From NCBI RefSeq assembly GCF_025660475.1, contig NZ_JAOUSF010000001.1, positions 186,001 through 250,000 on the forward strand: a stretch of DNA of 64,000 nucleotides, given 5' to 3'. The DNA is from Perspicuibacillus lycopersici. Lineage in GTDB: Bacteria > Bacillota > Bacilli > Bacillales > Caldibacillaceae. The position numbers and the translations under genes are program-made. Of this stretch, positions 49,000 through 60,542 are shown piece by piece (within the stretch, counting starts at the first letter, position 1; each line of letters starts with the position of its first letter). The notes beneath the pieces are model-generated. The model was not told the origin of the DNA and did no database searches. It worked only from the letters and a program-made list of their open reading frames with translations.

Positions 49000-50208
49000 T
49001 TACCAGCCCTTTTTCAAACATTCATTTACTTCTTTTAATAGTTCCACAGCTACACGGTGCTTTGACATCATTGGTAACGTAACTTTTTCATTATTTCTTT
49101 TAAAAATTGTGACTACATTAGTATCCGTCCCAAATCCTGCACCGGCAGTTGTTACATCATTGGCAACGATCATATCTGCATTTTTCTTTTGTAATTTCTT
49201 CTTTGCATATTCTTCGACATTATCCGTTTCCGCTGCAAATCCGACTAGAAATTGATGGGTTTTTCTTTTCCCTAATTCTGATAAAATATCATTTGTTCTT
49301 TCTAGTTTTAAAATCAGCTCTTCATCAGATTTTTTCATTTTATTTTCTAAAATCGTTGCTGGTCGATAATCGGCTACTGCTGCTGTTTTAATGACAATAT
49401 CAGCTTCTTCAAAATATTGTAATGTAGCTTCAAACATTTGCGCAGCACTTTCGATTGCAACAAATTGGACATTTTTTGGCGGATCTATTGCTACTGGTCC
49501 TGAAATTAAAATTACGTTTGCCCCCAGCTTCTCGGCTTCTTCTGCGATTGCATAACCCATTTTACCAGATGAAAAATTCGTCAAATAACGAACAGGATCA
49601 ATTCTTTCACGAGTCGGACCTGCTGTAATTACAATATTTTTCCCTTTTAAAATCGGCTCTACCTTTTGCTGGAAGAAGAAATCTGTAATTGCTTCTACTA
49701 TTGTTTCTGGTTCCTCTAAGCGACCTTTTCCCACATATCCACATGCTAAATAGCCTTCTGATGGTTCAATAAAGGTATAACCAAATGCGCGTAATCGATC
49801 CATATTTTGCTGGACTGCAGGATGACCATACATATGTACATTCATTGCTGGAGCAACCCATACTGGTTTAGTCGTTGCGAGAAGTGTTGTAGAAATCATA
49901 TTATCCGCAATTCCATTAGCAATTTTCCCGATAATATTCGCTGTTGCTGGAGCAACAACAATTAAATCTGGCCAATCTGCCAACGAAATATGTGCAATTT
50001 TATCTGATTCCTTTTCGTCAAATGTATCTATGTAAACATCATTTCTTGAAATAGCTTGAAAGGTTAATGGCGTTACAAATTTAGCTGCATTTTCCGTCAT
50101 CATTACCTTCACATTTACCCCACTTTGGGTTAGTTTACTTGTTAACGCAACTGCCTTGTATGCTGCAATACCGCCTGTTACACAAAGCAGAACTTTCTTC
50201 TCAACCAT
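49000..50208 (-). CDS. coaBC: Bifunctional phosphopantothenoylcysteine decarboxylase / phosphopantothenate-cysteine ligase
   Basis: CoaBC catalyses two consecutive steps of coenzyme A synthesis. The N-terminal flavodoxin-like CoaC part has VTGGIAAYKAV, the motif APAMNVHMY and the cysteine-containing ACGYVGKGRLEEPE. The C-terminal CoaB part starts near residue 185 with IVITAGPTRERIDPVRYLTN and ends with ANDVTTAGAGFGTDTNVVT. At 402 residues it is normal. It is separated from rpoZ upstream by a terminator, so it must have its own promoter, which I could not place. Confidence 0.96.
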   Translation of the reverse strand: MVEKKVLLCVTGGIAAYKAVALTSKLTQSGVNVKVMMTENAAKFVTPLTFQAISRNDVYIDTFDEKESDKIAHISLADWPDLIVVAPATANIIGKIANGIADNMISTTLLATTKPVWVAPAMNVHMYGHPAVQQNMDRLRAFGYTFIEPSEGYLACGYVGKGRLEEPETIVEAITDFFFQQKVEPILKGKNIVITAGPTRERIDPVRYLTNFSSGKMGYAIAEEAEKLGANVILISGPVAIDPPKNVQFVAIESAAQMFEATLQYFEEADIVIKTAAVADYRPATILENKMKKSDEELILKLERTNDILSELGKRKTHQFLVGFAAETDNVEEYAKKKLQKKNADMIVANDVTTAGAGFGTDTNVVTIFKRNNEKVTLPMMSKHRVAVELLKEVNECLKKGW

Positions 50209-50338
50209 ATCTATCCCTCTTTTCCCATACCTTAAATACGTGAGGCATATCCTTTACAAAATAATACCATAAAAACATCTGTTTGTTATAGTAGAAAACC
50301 GTATAGTAAGACTCTTGTTATTTACTACCAAATGATAA

Positions 50339-50366
50339 TAAAAAAAGGGCGACTAGTTGTCACCCT
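50339..50366 (-). terminator. Terminator after rpoZ
   Basis: AGGGCGAC pairs with GTCACCCT (one mismatch, 5-base loop) and is followed on the minus strand by TTTTTTTATT. Confidence 0.7.
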
Positions 50367-50385
50367 AAATATTATTTCAATGGAA

Positions 50386-50640
50386 CTATTCGTTTTCTGT
50401 TTCCATTTCTTGATTAACAGCAGGTTCATCCGCATACATATCTTCGTCTACTTCTTCAGTAGCTAAGTAGCCAGCGTTAATTTCTTCTAAAGATTTCCCA
50501 ACATTTTTATGTGCAACATATTTATCTAGTTTATAATCATGAATATCTTGCAATTCACGCGCTCTTTTGGAAGCAACAGTAACTAGTAAATATTTTGAAT
50601 GAACTTTATTTAATAATGAATCAATGGATGGATATAACAT
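50386..50640 (-). CDS. rpoZ: RNA polymerase omega subunit
   Basis: This 84-residue omega protein opens [20 protein letters not shown], with the conserved [10 protein letters not shown] helix and [12 protein letters not shown]. The acidic C-terminal tail ([11 protein letters not shown] onward) is variable in the family. It aids polymerase assembly and ppGpp responses in some bacteria. It lies 3 bases after gmk, the usual pairing. Confidence 0.95.
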   Translation of the reverse strand: MLYPSIDSLLNKVHSKYLLVTVASKRARELQDIHDYKLDKYVAHKNVGKSLEEINAGYLATEEVDEDMYADEPAVNQEMETENE

Positions 50641-50643
50641 CTT

Positions 50644-51273
<630 letters not shown>

Positions 51274-51531
51274 CTACCCTTCATCATGTCCTTCATCTTT
51301 ATTTCCAAGTCTTTGAGCAACCGTTTCTGGTTGTACAGCAGATAAAATGACATGATCGCTATCCATTATAACAACTGCCCTCGTTCTTCTTCCATATGTA
51401 GCATCAATTAATGTCCCACGGTCACGTGCATCTTGAATTAATCTTTTTATAGGAGCAGATTCCGGACTAACTACAGCAATGATTCGGTTTGCTGAGACAA
51501 TATTGCCAAAGCCAATATTAATTAATTTCAA
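51274..51531 (-). CDS. remA: Extracellular matrix regulatory protein RemA
   Basis: RemA is a small DNA-binding protein that activates biofilm matrix and osmoprotection genes in B. subtilis. The 85-residue frame is a near match: [40 protein letters not shown] and [20 protein letters not shown]. The start is a TTG at 51531, five bases after GGGGGAG. It lies between yloC and gmk, as usual. Confidence 0.96.
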   Translation of the reverse strand: MKLINIGFGNIVSANRIIAVVSPESAPIKRLIQDARDRGTLIDATYGRRTRAVVIMDSDHVILSAVQPETVAQRLGNKDEGHDEG

Positions 51532-51586
51532 AATTGCTCCCCCTAATCACTAGTTTATTTTGACCGCAAAAGAAGAGATGTAAACA

Positions 51587-52462
51587 TTATTCGATATTTT
51601 GTACTTGCTCTTTCATCTTTTCTAAAATACTTTTCATCTCTACTACTTTTTTACTTATATTAACTTCATTTGCCTTCGAACCAATGGTATTTACTTCCCG
51701 GTTCATTTCTTGAATTAAGAAATCAAATTTTCGCCCAACTGGTTCCTCTTTATGTAAGTTCAATCGAAATTGGTTGACATGACTTTTTAACCTAGTAATT
51801 TCCTCTGTAATATCCGCCCTGTCACTAAGAATAGCAACTTCCGTCACAATCCTGTCTTGATCCACTACGCCATCGGTAAATTCTATTAATTTATTCGTTA
51901 GCTTCTCTTCATATAGCTTAGATACATTTGGAGCAAGAAGGAATATCTCATCAATTTCACTTTCTAAATTAGTTAAATGGGTTAATAAATCCTTTTCTAG
52001 CTCTTTTCCTTCGGTTATGCGCATTTCTTTTAACTGAAGTATCGCCTCATCAATTGCTTGGATAATAATACTCGCAAGCTCCTCATTCTCTTCCTCTTTT
52101 TCCTCAAAGGTAACTAAGCCTTCTTTTTCGAGCAAATGAGACAGCTTAATATTATCTTGTATGTTATACCGTTCTTTGGCAGTTGCTATGAATTGATAAT
52201 ACTCATCTATTAATTTCCAGTCAATAAGTAATCTGCGATTTGTTAGATTTGCTCCTTCAATCGTAACAAAACAATCGATTCTTCCTCTCGTAATATTATT
52301 ACGAATGACCTTCTTAATTTTCTCTTCTAGCTTCATCAAATATTGCGGTATGCGAATATGACAATCTAAAAAACGATGATTTACTGAGCGAACCTCAATA
52401 GTTACTGAGAAAGATTCCGATTCTTTTTTACTTCGTCCAAATCCAGTCATACTTACTATCAT
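51587..52462 (-). CDS. yloC: YicC/YloC family endoribonuclease
   Basis: This 291-residue member of the YicC family opens VSMTGFGRSKKESESFSVTI and contains EVRSVNHRFLDCHIRIPQYL. The C-terminal DUF1732 region has EEPVGRKFDFLIQEMNREVN and the closing IGSKANEVNISKKVVEMKSI. Homologues in E. coli and B. subtilis have been reported as endoribonucleases. Its position directly upstream of remA-gmk-rpoZ is conserved. Confidence 0.93.
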   Translation of the reverse strand: MIVSMTGFGRSKKESESFSVTIEVRSVNHRFLDCHIRIPQYLMKLEEKIKKVIRNNITRGRIDCFVTIEGANLTNRRLLIDWKLIDEYYQFIATAKERYNIQDNIKLSHLLEKEGLVTFEEKEEENEELASIIIQAIDEAILQLKEMRITEGKELEKDLLTHLTNLESEIDEIFLLAPNVSKLYEEKLTNKLIEFTDGVVDQDRIVTEVAILSDRADITEEITRLKSHVNQFRLNLHKEEPVGRKFDFLIQEMNREVNTIGSKANEVNISKKVVEMKSILEKMKEQVQNIE

Positions 52463-52553
52463 GTAATCACCCGACCCATTATCACGCTTATCATTTTCAT
52501 TATGGACAAACTTTTTATCACCAAATCCTTATTCTATTCATACTTATAGCATT

Positions 52554-52595
52554 TACAAAAAAAGAAAGGTAATGGATTTCTCCTAATTACCTTTC
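52554..52595 (-). terminator. Terminator after the P-type ATPase gene
   Basis: A 10-bp perfect stem (GAAAGGTAAT at 52564-52573, ATTACCTTTC at 52586-52595) is followed on the minus strand by TTTTTTTT. Confidence 0.9.
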
Positions 52596-52612
52596 GTATT
52601 ATAACATAGTTT

Positions 52613-55288
52613 CTATTTTTTTCTTACAAAAAATGACCCTGCCAATAAAAATGTTGGTAAAGATGCCATCGCAACAATTAATAACCAATCAAATGGAATA
52701 ATCGGAATCGTATCAAAAATTGGCTGGAATGGTGGGAAATAAATGACAACTAACATCAATACGATACTTGATAACACTGCCCCTACTAAATAAGGATTAC
52801 CAAATGGATTTCTCGAAAAAATCGAATGCTCACTGCGGCAATCAAATACATGGATTAATTGTGCCAATACTAATGTTGCAAAGGCCACTGTTTGTGCGTA
52901 TGCCAACTGATCCGGATGTTGATGATACGTTACGATAAATGCAATTAATGTTGCCGCTCCAATTAGAAATCCACGAGAAATTACTTTCCAACCAAGACCT
53001 CTAGCAAATACACCTTCTTTCGGATGTCTTGGTTTACGTTTCATCACATCCCCTTCTGGTTGATCTAATCCTAATGCCATCGCAGGTAGCCCGTCTGTCA
53101 CTAAATTTACCCATAATATTTGAATTGGAATAAGTGGTAATGGAAGCGCAAGTATCATCGCAAATAACATTACTAAAATTTCTCCAACATTTGATGCTAA
53201 TAAATACCGAACAAACTTACGAATATTTTCATATATATTTCGACCCTCTTGAATGGCAGATTTAATCGTTGCAAAATTATCATCTAATAGCACAAGTGCT
53301 GATGATTCCTTGGCAACATCTGTACCTGTAATTCCCATTGCAATCCCAATGTCTGCCGCCTTGATTGCTGGTGCATCATTTACACCATCACCAGTCATCG
53401 CTACAATATGGCCTTTATTTTGTAATGCCTTTACTATTTTTAGTTTATGCTCTGGTGATACACGTGCAAACACGTTGACATCTTCTACTACTTCCTCTAA
53501 CGCTTCGACCGTCATGGATTGTAATGCTGCCCCATCTAAAACTAAGCTATTTGGCTGTAATATTCCTAGCTGTTTACCAATTGCTTTCGCTGTTATTACA
53601 TGGTCTCCAGTAATCATTACGGTTTTAATACCTGCATTTTTACATTCTAAAATGGCGTCTTTTACTTCTGGCCGCGGCGGATCAATCATCCCCTGTAAAC
53701 CAATAAAGGTTAATTCCTTTTCAACCTCTGCTTCATGAAGCATTCGGCCTTTTGTATGTATCGGTTTATAGGCAATTGCGATCGTACGTAATGCTTGTTC
53801 TGCAAGTGAATCTACCGCTGTTTGTAGCGTCTTCCTCCAAGGTAAATTAACATATTGTTTTACCCCATCAGATAAAACGGATTCACTTAAACCGATTAAT
53901 ACATCCGGAGCACCTTTTGTGATTGCAAAGCGTTCCCCTTTACGGTTTTCAACAATGATACTCATCATTTTTCTTGTGGAATCAAAAGGAAACTCTTGAA
54001 TAATTTTGAATTCGTTTAGCAATTTTACTTTATTATAGCCTGCTTTCATCCCTGCAACGAGTAATGCCCCTTCGGTAGGGTCTCCATCGATTCGGAAATG
54101 CTGCTTATCTTGTATTAGCTCCGCATGATTACAAAGCATACCAAATTGTAATAGCATTTTTAACTGCTCATTTTGATCTGGTTGAATTTTTTTCTCATTT
54201 CTATAAAAGGACCCAACTGGTTCATAGCCTTGTCCTGATACATGATATTGCTGGTTGCTTGTCCAGAGATGTGTAACCGTCATTTTATTTTGCGTCAATG
54301 TACCGGTTTTGTCAGAGCAAATAACAGATGCACAGCCTAGTGTTTCGACCGCAGGAAGCTTTCGGACAATTGCATTTTTCTTAATCATTCGTTGAACACC
54401 TAAAGATAAGCCGACCGTTACAATTGCAGGCAGCCCTTCTGGAATTGCTGCAACTGCAAGGGAAACTCCCGATAAAAACATCGTATATAAATCGTTTCCT
54501 TGAATGACACCTACGATAACTACTAGTAATGTTAATAAAAGAGCAACGACTATTAAAATTTTCCCTAATTGCTCCAATCGTCTTTGCAATGGAGTCATCA
54601 ATGTTTCTGTCGATTGTAGCATATCCGCAATTTGACCCATTGCAGTTTTCATTCCGGTACCAATAACGATACCTTTTCCGCTGCCTCGAGTTACCATTGT
54701 CCCCATGAAGGCCATATTCGTCATATCTCCTATCCCGATGTTGCCTTCGTGAATTGGGGAGATATCCTTACTAGTTGGGACAGACTCTCCAGTTAGTGCT
54801 GATTCTTCAATTTCTAAGCTACTTACTTCGAGAAGCCTTACATCCGCACTAATACGATCTCCGCTTGCAAAGCGAATGAGGTCACCGGGTACAAGCTCCT
54901 TCGAAGGAATTTTCACCCATTTCCCATCACGGAATACATTAGCGTTAGGTGCAGATAATTCTTTTAAAGCATCAAGTGACTTTTCCGCTTTTCTTTCTTG
55001 AAAAAATCCTAATAAACCATTTAAAAAGACAATGGCCATAATTGCAATTGCATCAACATACTCCCCTAGTAATCCAGAGATAAGCGTTGCTCCTAATAAT
55101 ACTAGGACCATGAAATCTTTAAATTGACTAAAAAATAAAAGCAATGCTGATTGCTTTTCTTCTGCTTCCAATTCATTCCACCCAAATTGTTCCCTACGTT
55201 TTTTTACTTCTGATGAAGATAATCCTGCTTGTAAGTCTGTTTGAATGGCTTTTGCAATTTCTTGTGGTTGCATCTCATGAAATTTCAT
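52613..55288 (-). CDS. P-type cation ATPase, calcium-transporting type (YloB-like)
   Basis: This 891-residue P2A-type ATPase has an N-terminal cation-transporter domain, TGES in the actuator domain, and the M4 motif VAAIPEGLPAIVTVGLSLGV with PEGL as in SERCA pumps. The phosphorylation motif is CSDKTGTLTQNKMTV, the nucleotide-binding site has FPFDSTRKMMS, the hinge is MTGDGVNDAPAIKAADIGIA, and C-terminal helices complete it. It should export Ca2+ (possibly Mn2+) at ATP cost. It resembles B. subtilis YloB in position beside yloC and rqcH. A structured leader precedes it. Confidence 0.93.
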   Translation of the reverse strand: MKFHEMQPQEIAKAIQTDLQAGLSSSEVKKRREQFGWNELEAEEKQSALLLFFSQFKDFMVLVLLGATLISGLLGEYVDAIAIMAIVFLNGLLGFFQERKAEKSLDALKELSAPNANVFRDGKWVKIPSKELVPGDLIRFASGDRISADVRLLEVSSLEIEESALTGESVPTSKDISPIHEGNIGIGDMTNMAFMGTMVTRGSGKGIVIGTGMKTAMGQIADMLQSTETLMTPLQRRLEQLGKILIVVALLLTLLVVIVGVIQGNDLYTMFLSGVSLAVAAIPEGLPAIVTVGLSLGVQRMIKKNAIVRKLPAVETLGCASVICSDKTGTLTQNKMTVTHLWTSNQQYHVSGQGYEPVGSFYRNEKKIQPDQNEQLKMLLQFGMLCNHAELIQDKQHFRIDGDPTEGALLVAGMKAGYNKVKLLNEFKIIQEFPFDSTRKMMSIIVENRKGERFAITKGAPDVLIGLSESVLSDGVKQYVNLPWRKTLQTAVDSLAEQALRTIAIAYKPIHTKGRMLHEAEVEKELTFIGLQGMIDPPRPEVKDAILECKNAGIKTVMITGDHVITAKAIGKQLGILQPNSLVLDGAALQSMTVEALEEVVEDVNVFARVSPEHKLKIVKALQNKGHIVAMTGDGVNDAPAIKAADIGIAMGITGTDVAKESSALVLLDDNFATIKSAIQEGRNIYENIRKFVRYLLASNVGEILVMLFAMILALPLPLIPIQILWVNLVTDGLPAMALGLDQPEGDVMKRKPRHPKEGVFARGLGWKVISRGFLIGAATLIAFIVTYHQHPDQLAYAQTVAFATLVLAQLIHVFDCRSEHSIFSRNPFGNPYLVGAVLSSIVLMLVVIYFPPFQPIFDTIPIIPFDWLLIVAMASLPTFLLAGSFFVRKK

Positions 55289-55311
55289 TGCTACCTTTCA
55301 CTCCCCCTTAA

Positions 55312-55380
55312 TTCTCAAGAGTTGTCCATCTCTTACTAAAGATTATTCAGCTAGTAAGAAAAAAATGCTATACTTGAGAA
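55312..55380 (-). promoter_or_regulatory. Nested hairpin leader of the P-type ATPase gene
   Basis: The outer stem pairs TTCTCAAG (55312-55319) with CTTGAGAA (55373-55380). The inner stem pairs TCTTACTA (55331-55338) with TAGTAAGA (55352-55359). Both are perfect 8-bp stems. The 3' arm ends four bases before the purine-rich ribosome site, and the 5' arm begins about where transcription is predicted to start. Confidence 0.5.
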
Positions 55381-55394
55381 GATTCAATGGTAAA

Positions 55395-55423
55395 CTTATG
55401 CTGATTGCTATAGTTTTTTTCAA
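55395..55423 (-). promoter_or_regulatory. Predicted promoter of the P-type ATPase gene
   Basis: On the minus strand, TTGAAA (55418-55423) and CATAAG (55395-55400) are 17 bases apart. The start point would fall near 55388. Confidence 0.4.
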
Positions 55424-55513
55424 TTTGTAGACTACTTTTGTATTACGACCAAAATTTATTTGCCAAATAGATCAATAGAAAGTAAGCTATTTTAAATAGT
55501 AGAGGTGTTTGAA

Positions 55514-57235
55514 ATGTCGTTTGACGGTTTATTTACATATGCAATGACCAAGGAATTACGGGAGCTTTTAATTGGCGGGCGAATTTTAAAAATTCATCAG
55601 CCTTTTATTAATGAAGTAATTTTGACGATTCGCTCAGCTGGGAAAAATCATAAATTACTTTTATCAGCACATCCATCTTATGCACGTGCCCAAATTACAA
55701 ATGAATCATACGAAAATCCGAAAGAACCACCGATGTTTTGCATGCTTCTCCGTAAGCATATGGAAGGACATTTTATTGAAGATATTTATCAAAAGGATTT
55801 CGATCGAATTATTGTAATTAAGATTAAAGGAAGAAATGAGATTGGTGACATTGCTTATAAGCAGCTCATTATTGAAGTAATGGGAAGACATAGCAATGTA
55901 ATTTTAGTCGACGAAGCAAGAGGTGTGATTCTTGATAGCATTAAGCATGTATCCTATGCAGTCAACCGCCATCGGGCGATATTACCAGGACACAACTATG
56001 TTTGGCCACCTGAACAAAATAAACAAAATCCAATAGAAGCGACAAATGATGATGTGTTGCGAAAAATAGATTTTAATAGTGGAAAAATTGATAATCAATT
56101 AGTAAATCAATTTGCCGGGATATCCCCACTCTTTGCCCGTGAAGTATTGAATAAAGCCGGCATTGCCAATCGCCTCACTGTTCCGAAGGCGTTTATTGAG
56201 TTAGTAAAGCAAGTACATTCCAATCAAATCACGCCGACATTAATGAAGAGCAAGCAAAAAGAATATTTTTATTTATTTCCATTAACCCATATCCAAGGGG
56301 AAGCACGCAGCTTTCCGACATTAAGCGAACTGCTCGATCATTATTATTTTGGGAAGGCAGATCGTGATCGTGTAAAACAAATTGGTGGCGATATTGAAAA
56401 ATTCATTCACAATGAATTAGAAAAAGTAGAGAAGAAAATTGAAAAATTAAAAGAAACGATGCTTGAAGCTGAAAATAGTTCCATTTATCAGCTATATGGT
56501 GAATTATTAACAGCAAATTTATATGCCGTTAAAAAAGGCATGAAAGAAATTTCGGTACTTAATTATTATGATGAAGATAATAAGGAAGTCGTCATTGAAT
56601 TAAATCCGAATAAAACACCTTCCGAAAATGCACAAGCATATTTTACAAAATACCAGAAGAGTAAAAATGCGCTTATTGCTGTTCAAGAGCAAATTGTAAA
56701 GGCAGAAGAAGAACGTATATATTTTGAAGGCTTGCTTCAACAAATGGAAACTGCTGCACCTAAAGATATAGAGGAAATAAAAGAAGAGCTTCAAGAAGAA
56801 GGCTACATTCGTATGAAGCAGAAAAAGACCGCTCGGAAATCGCAGAGGCAAGTACCAACAATTGAAAAATATTATGCTTCTAATGGTACCTTGATCCTTG
56901 TTGGAAAAAACAATAAGCAAAATGACTATTTAACCACAAAGCTAGCTCGAAGAGAAGAAATTTGGCTCCATACAAAGGATATTCCTGGCTCTCATGTCGT
57001 TATTCAGCATAATGAACCATCAGTAGAAACGATTAAGGAAGCGGCAGAAATCGCAGCCTACTATAGCAAGGCAAGAGATTCTAGCTCTGTTCCAGTGGAT
57101 TATACAAAGGTAAAATATGTTCGCAAGCCAAGTGGAGCAAAACCGGGATTTGTTATTTATGATCATCAACAAACGGTGTATGTAACCCCGTCTGTCGAAA
57201 GAATAACCGTATTAAAAAATGCTCCGGAAAAATAA
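55514..57235 (+). CDS. rqcH: Ribosome quality control protein RqcH (NFACT family, YloA/FbpA)
   Basis: RqcH binds split 50S-peptidyl-tRNA complexes and adds alanine tails that mark stalled chains for degradation. The NFACT-N domain opens MSFDGLFTYAMTKELRELLI with GRILKIHQPFINEVI. A coiled-coil middle runs from about residue 285 to 430. The NFACT-R domain has ILVGKNNKQNDYLTTKLARR and the conserved EIWLHTKDIPGSHVVIQ. An in-frame GTG lies at 55505, but AGAGGTG before the ATG at 55514 sets the start (573 residues, as B. subtilis). It is divergent from the ATPase gene and convergent with pyrE. Confidence 0.97.
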   Translation: MSFDGLFTYAMTKELRELLIGGRILKIHQPFINEVILTIRSAGKNHKLLLSAHPSYARAQITNESYENPKEPPMFCMLLRKHMEGHFIEDIYQKDFDRIIVIKIKGRNEIGDIAYKQLIIEVMGRHSNVILVDEARGVILDSIKHVSYAVNRHRAILPGHNYVWPPEQNKQNPIEATNDDVLRKIDFNSGKIDNQLVNQFAGISPLFAREVLNKAGIANRLTVPKAFIELVKQVHSNQITPTLMKSKQKEYFYLFPLTHIQGEARSFPTLSELLDHYYFGKADRDRVKQIGGDIEKFIHNELEKVEKKIEKLKETMLEAENSSIYQLYGELLTANLYAVKKGMKEISVLNYYDEDNKEVVIELNPNKTPSENAQAYFTKYQKSKNALIAVQEQIVKAEEERIYFEGLLQQMETAAPKDIEEIKEELQEEGYIRMKQKKTARKSQRQVPTIEKYYASNGTLILVGKNNKQNDYLTTKLARREEIWLHTKDIPGSHVVIQHNEPSVETIKEAAEIAAYYSKARDSSSVPVDYTKVKYVRKPSGAKPGFVIYDHQQTVYVTPSVERITVLKNAPEK

Positions 57236-57271
57236 TCCGGTTAATACTGTTCCACACTTGTTTTACGTTAA

Positions 57272-57302
57272 AAACATCCACAGAATTTTTCTGTGGATGT
57301 TT
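57272..57302. terminator. First hairpin after rqcH
   Basis: A 14-bp perfect stem (57272-57285 with 57289-57302) has a 3-base loop. There is no T-run on the plus side, so it may act as a processing or stabilising hairpin or as a terminator for minus-strand read-through. Confidence 0.65.
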
Positions 57303-57303
57303 C

Positions 57304-57358
57304 AGAGTGTAGACAAACTCGAAAATTTTCGAGTTTGTCTACACTCTTTTGTCTTTTT
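57304..57358 (+). terminator. 44-bp perfect palindrome with T-tract after rqcH
   Basis: Positions 57304-57347 are self-complementary over all 44 bases (arms begin AGAGTGTAGACAAACTCG). Then follows TTTGTCTTTTTT. It begins one base after the first hairpin and should be a very strong rqcH terminator. Confidence 0.85.
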
Positions 57359-57390
57359 TAAATACTATTATGTAAATAGTGTAGGTTTTT

Positions 57391-57461
57391 CGCGAGCGTA
57401 GGGCGACGAGGAAGCTCACCGCCAGCCCCTCGCAAAGCAATTGGCCGGAGTGGATATCAAC
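57391..57461. repeat. Fragment of a GC-rich Bacillaceae intergenic repeat
   Basis: The tract from CGCGAGCGTAGGGCGACGAG to GGCCGGAGTGGATATCAAC is clearly more GC-rich than its surroundings. It resembles, from memory, the degenerate element found in many Bacillaceae intergenic regions (GACGAGGAGGCTCACCGCC ... GGAGCGGAAATCAAC). It is a partial, decayed copy with no coding potential. Confidence 0.5.
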
Positions 57462-57492
57462 GAAATTTAAACGTAATTCCATCCAAAAGTCA

Positions 57493-57517
57493 CAAAAAAC
57501 AGCGAGAGGCGTCTCTC
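57493..57517 (-). terminator. Probable terminator after pyrE
   Basis: The short stem GAGAG/CTCTC (57504-57508 with 57513-57517) is followed on the minus strand by GCTGTTTTTT. It lies just past the pyrE stop at the end of the pyr operon. Confidence 0.5.
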
Positions 57518-57523
57518 CATTCC

Positions 57524-58156
57524 TTATTTTTTAATCGCACCCCACTCTTTCGGATTTTCCTTCCAGGAAAGAATATAATCCACTGCTTGCTGTGAAATAA
57601 AGCCTTTATCTTTCGCTACCTCAATTAAGCTGGAAAAATTACTTAAAGAATAATAAGGTATTCCACTCTCTGCGAATGGCTGCTTTGCTTCTGCTAATTC
57701 ATAGGTGAAAATGGAGACAATTCCTAGAACGATACAGCCTTCGTCTTGTAAAGCCTTTGCTGCATCAATTGCACTCTTTCCAGTAGAAATGAGATCTTCT
57801 ACAATGACTACACGGTTGCCAGCTTCTGCTTTTCCTTCAATTCGCTTACCCTTACCATGTCCTTTTGCACTTGAGCGAACATAGCACATAGGCAAATCCA
57901 AATAATCACTTACCCATGCAGCGTGGGGAATACCAGCAGTTGCCGTTCCCGCAACAACATCCACTTCTGAAAAGTTTGTTTCAATCAATCTAGCTAGCCC
58001 GTTGGCAATTTCCTTCCGCAAGGCAGGATAGCCAAGAGTTATGCGATTATCACAATAAATTGGCGAAATAATTCCAGAGGACCAAGTATATGGTTGCTCT
58101 GGACTCAGGGAAACTGCATTAATTTCCAATAATTTTTCTGCAAGTAATCGTTCCAT
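57524..58156 (-). CDS. pyrE: Orotate phosphoribosyltransferase
   Basis: PyrE joins orotate to PRPP to form OMP. The PRTase fold shows [20 protein letters not shown] at the N-terminus. The PRPP-binding motif is [20 protein letters not shown], with the flexible loop [12 protein letters not shown] before it. At 210 residues it is standard. It is the last gene of the pyr operon, one base after pyrF, and is followed by a short terminator and the convergent rqcH region. Confidence 0.97.
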   Translation of the reverse strand: MERLLAEKLLEINAVSLSPEQPYTWSSGIISPIYCDNRITLGYPALRKEIANGLARLIETNFSEVDVVAGTATAGIPHAAWVSDYLDLPMCYVRSSAKGHGKGKRIEGKAEAGNRVVIVEDLISTGKSAIDAAKALQDEGCIVLGIVSIFTYELAEAKQPFAESGIPYYSLSNFSSLIEVAKDKGFISQQAVDYILSWKENPKEWGAIKK

Positions 58157-58157
58157 A

Positions 58158-60538
<2,381 letters not shown>

Positions 60539-60542
<4 letters not shown>

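Noticed and set aside
57236-57523. Absence of the cysH sulfate-assimilation operon seen next to pyrE in B. subtilis
   Set aside because: Many Bacillaceae lack that operon here, so its absence is not remarkable.
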